Assembly: GCA_034336665.1 (NCBI GenBank) | Contig: CM067570.1 | Location: forward strand, 11,244,002 to 11,308,001 | Direction of reading: 5' to 3' | Length of the DNA stretch: 64,000 nucleotides | Origin: Luscinia megarhynchos | Lineage: Eukaryota; Chordata; Aves; Passeriformes; Turdidae | In this document: positions 37,701 to 49,700 of the stretch, in pieces | Numbering within the stretch: position 1 is the first letter of the stretch | Layout of the letters: each line of letters begins with the position of its first letter | The notes under the pieces: model-generated | Database searches by the model: none | What the model was told of the DNA's origin: nothing | What the model saw: the letters and a program-made list of their open reading frames with translations, nothing else | Translations under genes and position numbers: made by a program

Positions 37701-40700
37701 CAAAACTGGGAGGGATTTGACAAAGCAAGAATCTGGCAGAAGTCTCTATTTGAATTTTAAAGCCTAAATATGAAGGTTTCTATTTTGTTCTGTACTGTTT
37801 TGCTTGAAGGATGCTAATATATCCAGTGTATATGAGAGCACCGTAGCACTGTCGAGGGACTTCAGCTTGAGTCTAGGCATTTAAGTTCTGTATACAAACC
37901 CAGTAGAGATTTATAAGAATATATATATATTCTGAAGCATGCAAATGACATTATTTTTTATAAAAATGAGGATACAGTCAAAGTATTAGCATGCTCATGT
38001 TAATGCATATATACCTCTGCTGTGTTGTCATCAGAGCTGGTAGATTAGGTTTTCTCTGTTCCTGAGAAAATTCTTTAATGGTGACTCCTGAACACTTGAA
38101 ATATGCTACTGCCTTTTCAAAACAGGAAGGGAAATCCCTCTTGTCATTAAATTCTCCTGACAATTAATTGCTCGTTTTTGCCAAGAAAATGTTGTATTCT
38201 TCATCAGGCATAAAGCTTACTAAATAACTTTCTGCAAACATTTTTAAAACATGCAGGGTCTCAAACATCTGCAGGCATGTAGGGTTTTGTCCAAGTAAAG
38301 AATATCGTTTAAAGATCCCCTGAAGTGTGCATATGTCTCAAACTGTGTGCATATAAAACCATTGAGATAAGCTTCTAGAAATGTCTGAGGAGCAGAAGTC
38401 AAATATCTGAAGCTACTGCTCTCTGCTCTCTTTAAAATTCAAATCACTTTTTAACCTGTCTTTCAGGCATTGAGGTTCTAAATCTTTTCCCCAATATCTT
38501 TCATTGGAGAAAGATCTCTCTGCAAGTCTGTGCAGTAGACCTTTTTTCCCTTAGGATATTTGTTAAAAAAACTCTCCTTGTGAAGGGCAAATTTATGTAA
38601 AAATATCATATTGGTATTATGATTACTTAAAGAAATTTTTGTCTGCTATTTTGCTCCAGAAGGGTGTTTATTTTAAAATGAAGGAAGAAATATTCCGGGA
38701 GGGTTTCTTTCAGCCTCATCTGTTTTGCAACAGTAGAGCTTCCCTAAATGATTAAAGATTCCTGCTCTACTTGAATAACAAAACTTGGATTGCTTAAGAA
38801 AAAAGCAGACTGTCAGCCAGACATTAATGCTGCTGAAATTTCACATCACAAACATAGCTCAGCATGTAAGGTAGTTGGTTTGTTAAGAGCCTGAGGAGGC
38901 TGCTGCAAATTGTAATTACTAATGTAATAATTACCATAACTAACAGAACTGTGACTTGACTTTGAGCTTTCTGTCCTCATTAAACTTGTTCACCTTCTCT
39001 GAAACTCTCCATGCTGCATGCTAGCACGGAGCAGTCGTATCCCCCGACCCAGCATGAGTCAGGGGTGCAGTCGTGATACCAGCCGTGAGAGCAGTCGAGA
39101 TACAAGCCCTGCTCGGGGCTTCCCTCCACTTGGTGAGTACATGTAGGCATTGGAGCTTTAAGGGTCAATATTTTTTTTCCTTTTTCCCTTGTTGTGATTG
39201 CCCTTTCAAGACACTGCTAGGTGGAATGAGCTCTTTTCTGTCCTCTGGATTCCTGACACTCCCCGTTTCCAACCCTATTTTTTTTCCCCTTCTCTTTTCT
39301 TCTGCATGCTTCAATTCTGGTTCTCAGCACTTCACTGTTAGCAAGGAAATAGCTTAGTTTGAACTTTTACAATTTTTAGTTTCATTGAATCAGCTTGAAT
39401 TGGGCTGCTGTGCTTCGCTTAATAACACTGATGGAAATCTATGGGAGGGAAAGCCTGGATTTTCTAGGTCACAGTGAAGCAGTTTTGTACCGTGGTAGCC
39501 TGGTTTTGAGTGACTCAATTATTCATGATTCGATTTTCTTACAGCTAGGTGCAGTTGCAGTATATCATTTTTGTCCTGAATCTTCCAGTGGAGATAGCAG
39601 AGCTCTTTTTGTAGAGGTTTTATAGGACAGTCAATCATCAATTAAGTTACAATGCTATTTTGCAGGAAATTTTGTCAGGAAGTGTAAAACTAAGGAAAGA
39701 TGGAGATTTTAAAGGAGATTCATTGAGTTGCAGTTGAAGTGTACAGTACAAATAGTAAATCTCATTACACTTACCATATGCAGTTTTTCTGCACAATGCT
39801 GATTACAGCAAGACAGTTAATGTTTCTGATCAAATACCATATCACATATTCAACCAAATACATTACTTCTTGTATCAAAACTTGTCATCTCAGACATGAA
39901 ATACAGTTGATCTCCAGGCCCTCTTCATTTATGTAGTAATTTAATGAAGAATGGTGTTACAGTATCTAATTTGCACATAGTGACAAAATACAGTTATGTA
40001 GTGTGTAAACATAGCACAAGTTTTAATATTGGGGAAGCTTTTGGGTTCAATGACTTCATTATATTGAGCTATAAAATAATCTGTTTACATTAATACCTCT
40101 ACTTCTGGTGAAAAATGGAAGGAGTTCAACTTTGATTCATGACTTGTTTCATGGCTCTTTAACATTAAAAAATGAACTTTTTATTGATAAAATGAAGCTG
40201 ATTTCGTACCAGATCTAGAAAAAGACAGTAAATCCACAACTGTAGCTTATTTTTATAGTTAACCTGCCTACCTTCAATTTTGGATGAAGCTTTTTTTCTC
40301 CAGCCAAAATGTATAAGTAGGCTGGGTTTCAGTGTTAACTTGTCAGTGTTCTATGTCACTGTGCTGTGTTTTATTTCATTGAAAATACAGCAGTTGGAGT
40401 ACTGTCTTGAACTCTTGTTCTGAAAAGCAAATGCAGTGTATCAGAGCCATGGTTGGTGTGAGCTTTGTACACTTCCACCAGTGCTGAATCTCTTACACTG
40501 GTTATAAAATCTCAGTTACAGAGGTGTGTTACACTGTTTTATTGTGAGGAAAAAGTAATCTCATTACCTGAAGAGTAATGTATTTCTAGAAATACACTGT
40601 TATTAGATCATAAAGGTTACATGGGGAGGAAATATCAATGTTACAATAGTTACCCAATGTGGTTGTTACCCTATTACCTTTTTCTTGTGTTTTCATTGAA

Positions 40701-43700
40701 ATGCTTTAAGATCAAATATGTTCATGAACTTGTTAATTATGTGGTATGTGATTAATCTGAGGAATTTATAAAGGAATTTATATTTTTCAGTTTAAGCCAA
40801 AACAACGTGGTTCTCTTACAGTATTTTTAGAACCCAGTTAATCTTGCAATAATGCAAAGGTAATACAATCCTGCTGTGCATGGTCTGGTTTTGCTTATAA
40901 AGACTAACTTGTATATTTGTGAATTATACTCAGAGTAACTAAATGTAAATGGCAATATTCTTACATTTACTGGTATTATGGTCAGTGTCAGCACTGACAT
41001 CTTGTTGTTTTGTAGCTCGTTTTGGGGCTGCAGTGCATCTCTGTATATCATGAGTCCTGCTTCCTAAGTTAGTAAAAGCAGTCAAGAGTGAATCTATACT
41101 CTACCTTGCAGAGATGCGGGTTTAAAAAATTTTTTGTTATTCTTGTTTCTCCCTGGGCCTTCATCTTGCAGTGGTGTCCACAGGGGCACAGTGGATGGCT
41201 TGGGAGAAGGCAATTGTGACCTACAAACCTTAATTATGAGGTTCAGTCCATAATCCTGCCTGATCATGCAGATCTTTCCTGAGGTTACTTACAATGTCAG
41301 TGGGTTAGGTATCTTGAACAAATGCATGTGTTCTCCATGGCCAAAGGCCAAATTGCATATAGCTTTTAGTGAAGCTCTCAAAGAAAAAAACCCAGAATTT
41401 AATTTTTTTCATGTTGCTGATTCCTATTTAATTATATTAGGTTTTCTATATTTATGAATGCTTTACCTTAAACAGAAGACTTACAACTTTCCTGCTGCAC
41501 ACTTTGTGCATAACTGACAAAGGCTATTTGTATTGTAAGGTGATTCTGCTTTATTTTTTCAGTTTCTTGACTGTACTAGTTATGATGTTAAAGCAACAAG
41601 GCCTTCAGTGAGTCTGTGGTGATGAATTGCTTAAATGAACAATCGGTTTCTTGGGTCAGTTGCTTTGAGCTGATGAGCATGTCATTACTAGACATAGGGA
41701 AATCTTCCTTAGAAAGAGAAAATTTCTGTAATTTGAGAATGACTGGGCCCATTTTTAATTTGCTTTCATAAAGAACTCACTTTTATGCTGAATCCAAGAC
41801 CTGAAAACCTCTCCAAAGGCATTTTGTGATCAATGTGCTGCTAACAACTGGGAATTGAAGTGGGAGCTATATTTGGCTTAGGCTCCTCTGCTACTGTGTG
41901 CTCTCCATTGCTTTTAACAACTTGTATACATGTGTCATTCTAGATGGGTGTGTGATGTGCATAGTCTCATTAGCTCTGCATGTATGTGCTGAGGTTCAAG
42001 AAACATGTATGCAAAATTTGTTAAAAGCAAGAGACCTTTGGAAGTAGCAACACCTGAATATGTGTGTACGTGTGTTTACTTGTAAAAGAAACCAACCCGA
42101 GGACCTCTATCTGCCGTGGTTGGTGACCTCCCTGTATGACTCTTTCTACTGATGTGGTTATACATTCTCTATGTTAACGTTGGTTTTATTATGCATAGGC
42201 TAGAATGCTGTGGAAAAATACCTGCAAGCACAATTTGTACCCATTCCTCATGGCTTCCCGTTGGGGTTTAGATCAGGCACATCTAAACCCTTCTCTGTAG
42301 TTACGTGCTCCACGTGCTCATGACGGCCGCTGCCGGACCTGCGGGCCTGGAACGACCGGTGTGCATCAGGGTGTTTTTGCTGAGCTGCACCCGGGCTGGG
42401 ACTGTTCCAATGAGTTGTGTCATGCATCGTGTGATGGTCAGAGGGGAAGGGGGAGCTGCAGGCGGAGGCGCCGCTGCGGGGCTTGCACTGTACCTGTTCC
42501 GCATCCACACGCAGCGCCATTCCCTGTCACTGTGGAGCACCTCTGCCGGGAGCGCTCTCACACATCCCCTCTGGATTGTGGCATTTTCTGTCTCGGGTTC
42601 AATGTGTGTTAATCCTGTGGGTGTTGCCATTCCTTCTACTTGCAGCTTCTCGACGTCATTCCAGGTCCACTAGTGCTCTCTCCACTGCTGATTCTGTTGG
42701 GCAGTCAGGTGAACAAGCGCTAACTGCATGAATCCGCTTCTTATACGTAGTCGTGTTTTACACCATCTTAACATTTGCCATCATGTGCATCAGCCAGCAC
42801 TTGGCATGTGCTTCTCACCACTGCCGGGCTTTCTGTTCTGCTTTTGTTCAACGTGGCTTTTTGTTTTGAGCTTCATTTATTGGATGTTTTTAATTTTGTG
42901 TATTTTAGGAACATTGTGAACAGTGTTTAAGCAAAGGGTGATCCAGGGCTTTCTCAATTCTCCTGTAAATTGGATCAGTTGTGCAGCATGGTCTAAATCC
43001 TGACTGATGCAGAGTACTCGCAAATTATTTTTCCTCTTTAGCAGTGTAGCACTTTGCAGTGCCTAGGATAGGATCCCAATGGGTTTCATCCCATTTATTA
43101 CTAAAATATTCTGGACTCCTGTCTCTGTTAATGAAAGTTCTTTGTGGGGTTCCCTCCAAAATACACCAGAGCAGCAAAACTTAAGCACCTGATGAGCTTT
43201 CAGAACAAACTTTGGAGCACAACATGTGTTGATCCATCCTTATGTAATTCTGAAGGCCTTGTCCAAAGTTATTGAAATGGAAAAACATGGAAGTTTTTGA
43301 AAGAAAAAAAAAATCCCTTCATTTCACTGGGTTTTGCATAATGTGACTGATGGTTACAGGCAATGAGAAAAATCTGCAGATTCCAGTTACTTCTGTCCCA
43401 TTCCTATACTGGGTTTGCAGTTATGGAGAACCTGTAATTCCTTTTGAAATAAGGATATTTTACTGGGAATCTTAAAAATAATTGAATGAGGACTGTTAGC
43501 TTTGGGACAACAAAGACATAATTGTGAGGGCAAAGATAATGTAGAAGATGAGAGCTTCAGAGTTTTCTTGGAGGCTAAAATTGTATAAGGAAATTGTGAT
43601 ACTGAGAGTTATTTAATTAACACCCTTCAAATAGGGAGTGAAAAACACTGTTTCTCATGGGTCTAGTTAAATGGCTATCACTTAACTAAATTTCCCTTAT

Positions 43701-46700
43701 CATGTTACTCGACAGAAACAATGCAAGCTGATTTGACTGGCATTTTTCAGATAAGAATTTAAATTTGTATTTAACCAAAAATAATTTTAAAATAGCGCAG
43801 CTGTAATACAGATTTAAGCTTTGTTTGCTTTTGGCTTCCTGTGGTAGTCACTACATGTTTGGCTCCCATGGTTTGGTACAAAGCATAATCAAATTTTGTA
43901 TTACTTGTGTACTCCAGAAGGCCAAAATGTTCTGAAAAATGGCAGAATAGGATTAGTAATGGTGGTTGCAAATATTCACCAAGTTTGTAACAAATATAAT
44001 GAATTAATCTAGCCAGGGAGACAAGGGAATCTGACCAGAGCATCATCTGCAGATTGCTTGCCCAGTAACATTGGGCTTGACAGGAGCCAGATGTGTTCCC
44101 AAGCCTCACATCAGAGATATGTTGAGGTCTCTCCTCTGGTCTTATGTTGGCACTCAAATATGGCAACAATGTCTTGGGGAGAAACCCAGAGTAACTTGAA
44201 TGTTGCAAATTTAAAAATCACTGAACAAAGTAGTTCAGAAAATTCATGATAGCCATGGAGATAGAAGCCAGCATGCCACACTGTACTTAATGTGTTAAAA
44301 AAGCTCAATTTTGTTTCTTTATGCTGGGTATTTAAACTGATCTACAATTGAATTACTTTGTCATTTTGTTCTTCATTTAAAAAAACCCCGAAACAACTAT
44401 CTCCCCTTTTCTAATGTAATACTAAATTTATTTGAAAGCAACTGACAGTGGTGTTTCTCATGCTATGTAGTTTCAAAAGTTAAAGCCAAATTCTGATCTC
44501 AGTAACACTTGAGCAATGTAACTGGGTTGGATTTAAATATAAAACCAAGTCCAGAGCTTAGCTCAACATTTACAGCCCTTGTACTGTACTAGATCTCATT
44601 TACACTTAGGAAAGTCCTTGTCCTCTGTACAACATGATGGTGTATTTATCTCTGTAGTGGTGACTTTAGTTTCAGTCAAATCTACTGCATTATCATCTCT
44701 GTGCTTCTGTTAAGAGTGCACAGATTTTTCCATTTTAGGAATAAAACACTATACCATATTTCTTCATATTTGAAATAATTCTTCAACGCAAGTGCATTAA
44801 AAAAGGGGATAGTAATAACACATACAACTTTTATTTCTTTGTGAAATGTCATGATTTGGTTACTTTTTGGCAGTAGTTCTAAGAAGTTTTTTTTTTAATT
44901 TTATTTCCCTTGTAATGTGTTTTGTAGAAAATGTGCTTTTGTTGTAAATCAGAAATGTCTTGTCTGGGTATGTAACTCTAAGAAACAGTGAATTTTGATA
45001 GATATCACTTCTATTTGAAATAAATATTAGTCTGCAGGGTTTTTTTTCCTTTTCAAAATACTTTGGATTTTAAAAATCTTCCCTATTTGCCCGCAGTAGC
45101 TTCATCTTGAATAAAGCTTTGTAATTAGGACAGTAGAACTGGCCAGCTTCAATCTCTGATTTAAATTATGCATGTCAGTGTGAGCTGATCCCTAAAAGAT
45201 ATTTCAGTGCAGTAGGTTCATAAAGAAGAGAGCAATGAAGTTTTGTGATATGCAGTATTTTCCCCAAAAACACATTAAGCTGCTGAACATGTTTGGCCTC
45301 AGTTTTGACCAAATCCATTATATGGTTCAGCAATTTGATTAGCAGCATTTTTCCATTGTTAAATTAAATATAGATGAACTATTAAAAGACCTGTGTGACT
45401 TGACCCCTCTCTCCTGCTGCTTCATATGGATCAGCTGAAGGTCTTTTAAATGGGTTCATGCAGCTTGATCCACGCACCACTGAATTTGCTGGCAAAACTT
45501 CTGTTGGCATTTGTGGGTACTGGGATAGAGGTGTAACATACGTTCCAGGAGGGATAGTCTTAAGTCCTTCATGAGCAAACACAAGCCCACACAGAAAGAA
45601 AAGCTTGGAATGTCATAACCAGTCTTTCTCCTTATGGACCAGAGCCAGGATGCCAGTATCTAGTATCTAATCTGCCCCCCTCTAGAAGAACTGCCAGAAC
45701 CTGGCCTGTGATACTTAAGCTACTGGTTCTGTCACAGCTCTGCTAGTGGACCTTTCTGAATTTGGCTTTGCTAAAGAAACTAATTTCAGCAACTTTTTGG
45801 TAGACTGGGGAAAATGATAAAATAAAATAATTAATGTTAGGAGTGTAAATGACATTTTAGACTCAATGCCATTGCTTTGGATGCCATTGAAAGCTTTGCC
45901 ATCAAATTCAAAGGGAAAAAAGATGATATTGTCTGCTCAAAACCAGTTTTGATATAGAGCTCTGGAATTTAAACTTCTCAAGAGAACCAGAAATTGGAGT
46001 CACTTCACAAGTGAGTTATTAACTTAATTTTTATACTGTGAAGGTGTAGAGGTATATTCTACTGGTTAATCAAGCCTTGAGACAAAATAGACTAATCTGG
46101 TGCTCCTAGTCTCACATCCTTGCCTGAGAGAAAAGGCTGCAGGATAGATGAGTGCTCAAGTGTTTACATGTTCTGACACTGGGCATGGTTCTGCCTCTCT
46201 GAAGTTAATGAGAAGCTCTCTTGATTTCTGAGAGTACCAGATTGGGATGGGCATGTCTGCCTCTGACATTAAAATAAAACTTGAGACAACTGAGTAAAAA
46301 GGAATAGAAAATAGATACCCTGCTTTCCAGCTTAAAATAAATAAATGAGAAGTTGCCCTGAGGATCCAAAATTGCCTCCAACGCCCAACAAACAATAGTT
46401 TATTTCTTACTCTGATGGCAGACTCTCTGGAGCTCTGGGTAAAAGGGTGTTTAATGGAAAAGCACTGTGAGTTCCCAGAGTCCGTGGGGAGAGTGACTCG
46501 GGCACCTGATTAGGATTCCAAGTGAATGTGAATTCATTTAACAATCCCTTTCACTGTTGTCTTTTGTGCAGACCGGTTTGGACTCGGACAGCCAGGCAGG
46601 ATGCCTGCTTCAGTGAATGCCATGCGAGTCCTGAGCACCAGCACAGATCTGGAGGCTGCTGTGGCCGATGCACTGGTAAGAGGAAAAATACAAAATGCTT

Positions 46701-49700
46701 CCAGCACCGGAAAGTGCCTTAAAGTTACCTGTACGTATGTTCTCCTCTTTCTAAATAGCTTTATTGTGATCATGCCAGTGTCTGATGCTGTAGTTACCTT
46801 TTGCTGTTTTGACTTTGGGTGTACTGGCAGCAGGATGTTTTTCCTTATTCTATGTCTGCTCTCTGCAGCTGTTGTCAGAGTGCTGTGACTTGGTGCTAGA
46901 GCTGCAGGATGGGTTGAATCAGCCAGCTGTGTGCCTTTCACTTGGCTGTCAGAGGATGTGCCCAGCACTGTGCCCATGCTCGGCACTCGTGGGGTCTGAG
47001 ATTTCCATCAGTCCTATTGCCTGCATGAAGATTTTGTCAGAAAAACAATGTCCTCTGTTAGTGTCAATTCCTGATCAGGTTTCATCAAGAACAAGTTTCT
47101 GCCCTGTGCTATTTGCACCTGGGTAGATACTCAGAGAGCTCATAACTTGGCTTGCATGGAATCTGTACAATCTCATGCAGTTACATTGTAAGTTGAATTA
47201 TATTTGTCTAGTTTGCTGCCAAAACTTTCAAACAATCACTACTTTTCCTAGGAAATTTTATGTCATTTTAAAAAATGTATAATCCTATTGTACTATGGTA
47301 TCTCTTGGATAGAGCCCAGAGTGTCTTCTGCTTTTCAGAAGGCACATGCTAAGACTTTGTATGTACCTCAAATATTTAGGGGAGGGAGGATGTGATAGAG
47401 GCAGGGGAAATGGTTGTGCAGTACTAGCTGGGTACCCATGGGTCTTCTCCAGCTCTAGACCTGGATGAGGAAAGGATTTCCTGATGTATCTTGAGACAGA
47501 TCTCTCAGAACCTGTCTCAGATGCACTTAAAGGAAGATGAACCATGTTGCCAGAGTTCGTGGTACATGGCCTTTCTCCATTTCCTAGTTCACTTTCCCCA
47601 AGAGTGGCTAACATTTTCCTTTTGATGTCTGATTATCACCCAGCTCATGGCACCTATTAGAGTACTTTAGAAAATTGCCCCTTTTTACAAAATTTACCTT
47701 TCAAAACAGAGAAAATATTTATGAACAAAGAAAGGTAGAGCAGTGTATAATGGATGGCACTGTTGCATTTAGTGAGCTGAATCACTAGTGAGCATTTTCG
47801 TTACTAAGTATCACAGCTTGTGAGCCATTTTCTGCTCTCAGCACCTCAAATTTGCTACCAGAGCAGTTCAGGACATAATTACAGACAATGGTTTTCCTGT
47901 GTAAATGAAATCAGGCTTTATCCCTGCATGTGAGCAGCTGCTGAATGCAGGTTTCTTAAGGAAGGAGAGTGTCAGTGTTTGACTGCTGAGCCTTGAGATT
48001 TCTTTGGGTGTGACTTAATCTTCAGCTAGATTTACAGAGTTCTCTTTTAAATATTCCAGCTTTGAAGTTAAGTAACATTAAACTGAAATGTTAACATTTT
48101 GAAGGGTTGTGCACTTAAAAGGGCAATACTTAAGTCTAGCTAGAAACTAGCTGGTGCTGCTGACTTAGTTCATTAATCTGAATTTGTTTGGCTTCATGAG
48201 ATGCAACACAATCTTGTTGATCCCTTCTTTCCCACCAGCCCAGTTTTCTCTTCTGACAGCAGGCAATTTACAAAGCCTGTGCAGGCTCCCTTTGAGAGAG
48301 TGTTGAGGTGCCAGCTTTTACCCAGTAACTGTGTTTTCAGAGACTCGTCTTTTCCATGTAGTAAGAAATAAAAAGAACTTCTTCAAAGATGGCTTCAGCC
48401 AAATCCTCAATTGAAACAAAACATGGTGGGTCATTCTGTGACCTCTACTCCCTCTGTACAATTCCAGTTTGATCCACTGCTTGTGTTTGAGCTGGACTTG
48501 GCCTAAACCCACAGTGTCTATACTGGGAATCAGTGCTCGGGTCTGTCAGAAGAGCTCAAAGGGTGATGGAAACTTTGCTGTTAAGTAAGGCCAGTGGTGC
48601 CAACCAGGGGGTCTTAAAAGAAGCTAATCTTCAAAACAGTGTGGTGTAAGAACTGTGGGTTGAAAGAGATCTTGGCAAGTGAAGTTGATTAAATGTGCTG
48701 TACTGTAGATAGTGGCTTCCTCACATCAGAATTTCTTTGCAAGACTGTAAAATGAAACTGTGCTAGTAATATGTGGGGAAAGATAAATCACTACCAAAAT
48801 TTCTGATATCTTTCATTGCAGGTTTCTGAAAGTAAGCAAAGAGGTGCTAAATATAGATCTGTTCCTAAAAAAGTTTTTACCAGATATTCTCACTTCCAGG
48901 CTCCCTAAGGGAAATTGTAGCCAGTATGAGTAGTGCAATAGTTAGGAGATAAAGTCAGGCATTATTATACCCACTTTTATTTTGCAAAAACTGTATTTTT
49001 TTTATTTGCTAAGACACATTTGCTATACGTTTTTGTTGCAAAAACAAACCCTACATAAGCTTCTGACATAATTCTCTATGCTTTTTCCCACCCTTCAATA
49101 TTTTCCTGCCTACAGCTGTTAGGAGACTCCAGGAGCAAGGTACTAGTGCTTTCTTGACTTTTTATTTCTACTTTCCAACTCTCCCCACCCTGTTGCTAGC
49201 GCCCATGAAACTGCACGTGAGTTAATTTCTATGCTTCAATCCTCCAGTCCTAGTGGAAGCAAAACTCTGCTGGCTTCACAAGTCCAGGACCTGTAGGACT
49301 GGACACTGGAAGGAATTCTGTAGAAAACACTTTAGAATATAGATGATCTTTTTGATACATTATTTTTGGCAACCCTGTTCTTTTAAGGTTTATTTAGGAG
49401 TTTTTTTTGCTGCCATAATTATGTACTATTCTTTCTGTAAGGATCAAGGCTGTCAAAGATGTACCTAAGGGAATTAGGGCCTCCAATGCCGTTCTATGGA
49501 AATGAGTGGGATTTGAGTACTCAACTCCCTTAGCAGCATCTGGAAAGAATCCTAGCCCAAACTAACAGAGAAATTGCTATCTACTATATACAGTGCATTT
49601 CTAGAGTCACTTAAATATTGATATCAAAGTGACTGGGCATGCCAGCATAGATTCTTTCAGCTATTTCTTCCTTGCCTTTATTTTATTTAAAGCAGAGGTT

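Noticed and set aside
42248..42673. Overlapping open frames on both strands through the CpG-rich stretch (109-122 residues)
   Set aside because: GC-rich DNA lacks stop codons; the products show no recognisable domain and the plus-strand frame runs through the acceptor of a real CLASP1 exon in the wrong phase.
46534..46986. 150-residue minus-strand open frame over a CLASP1 exon
   Set aside because: It is antisense to the exon at 46572-46675 and has no recognisable domain; it is a shadow of the real frame.
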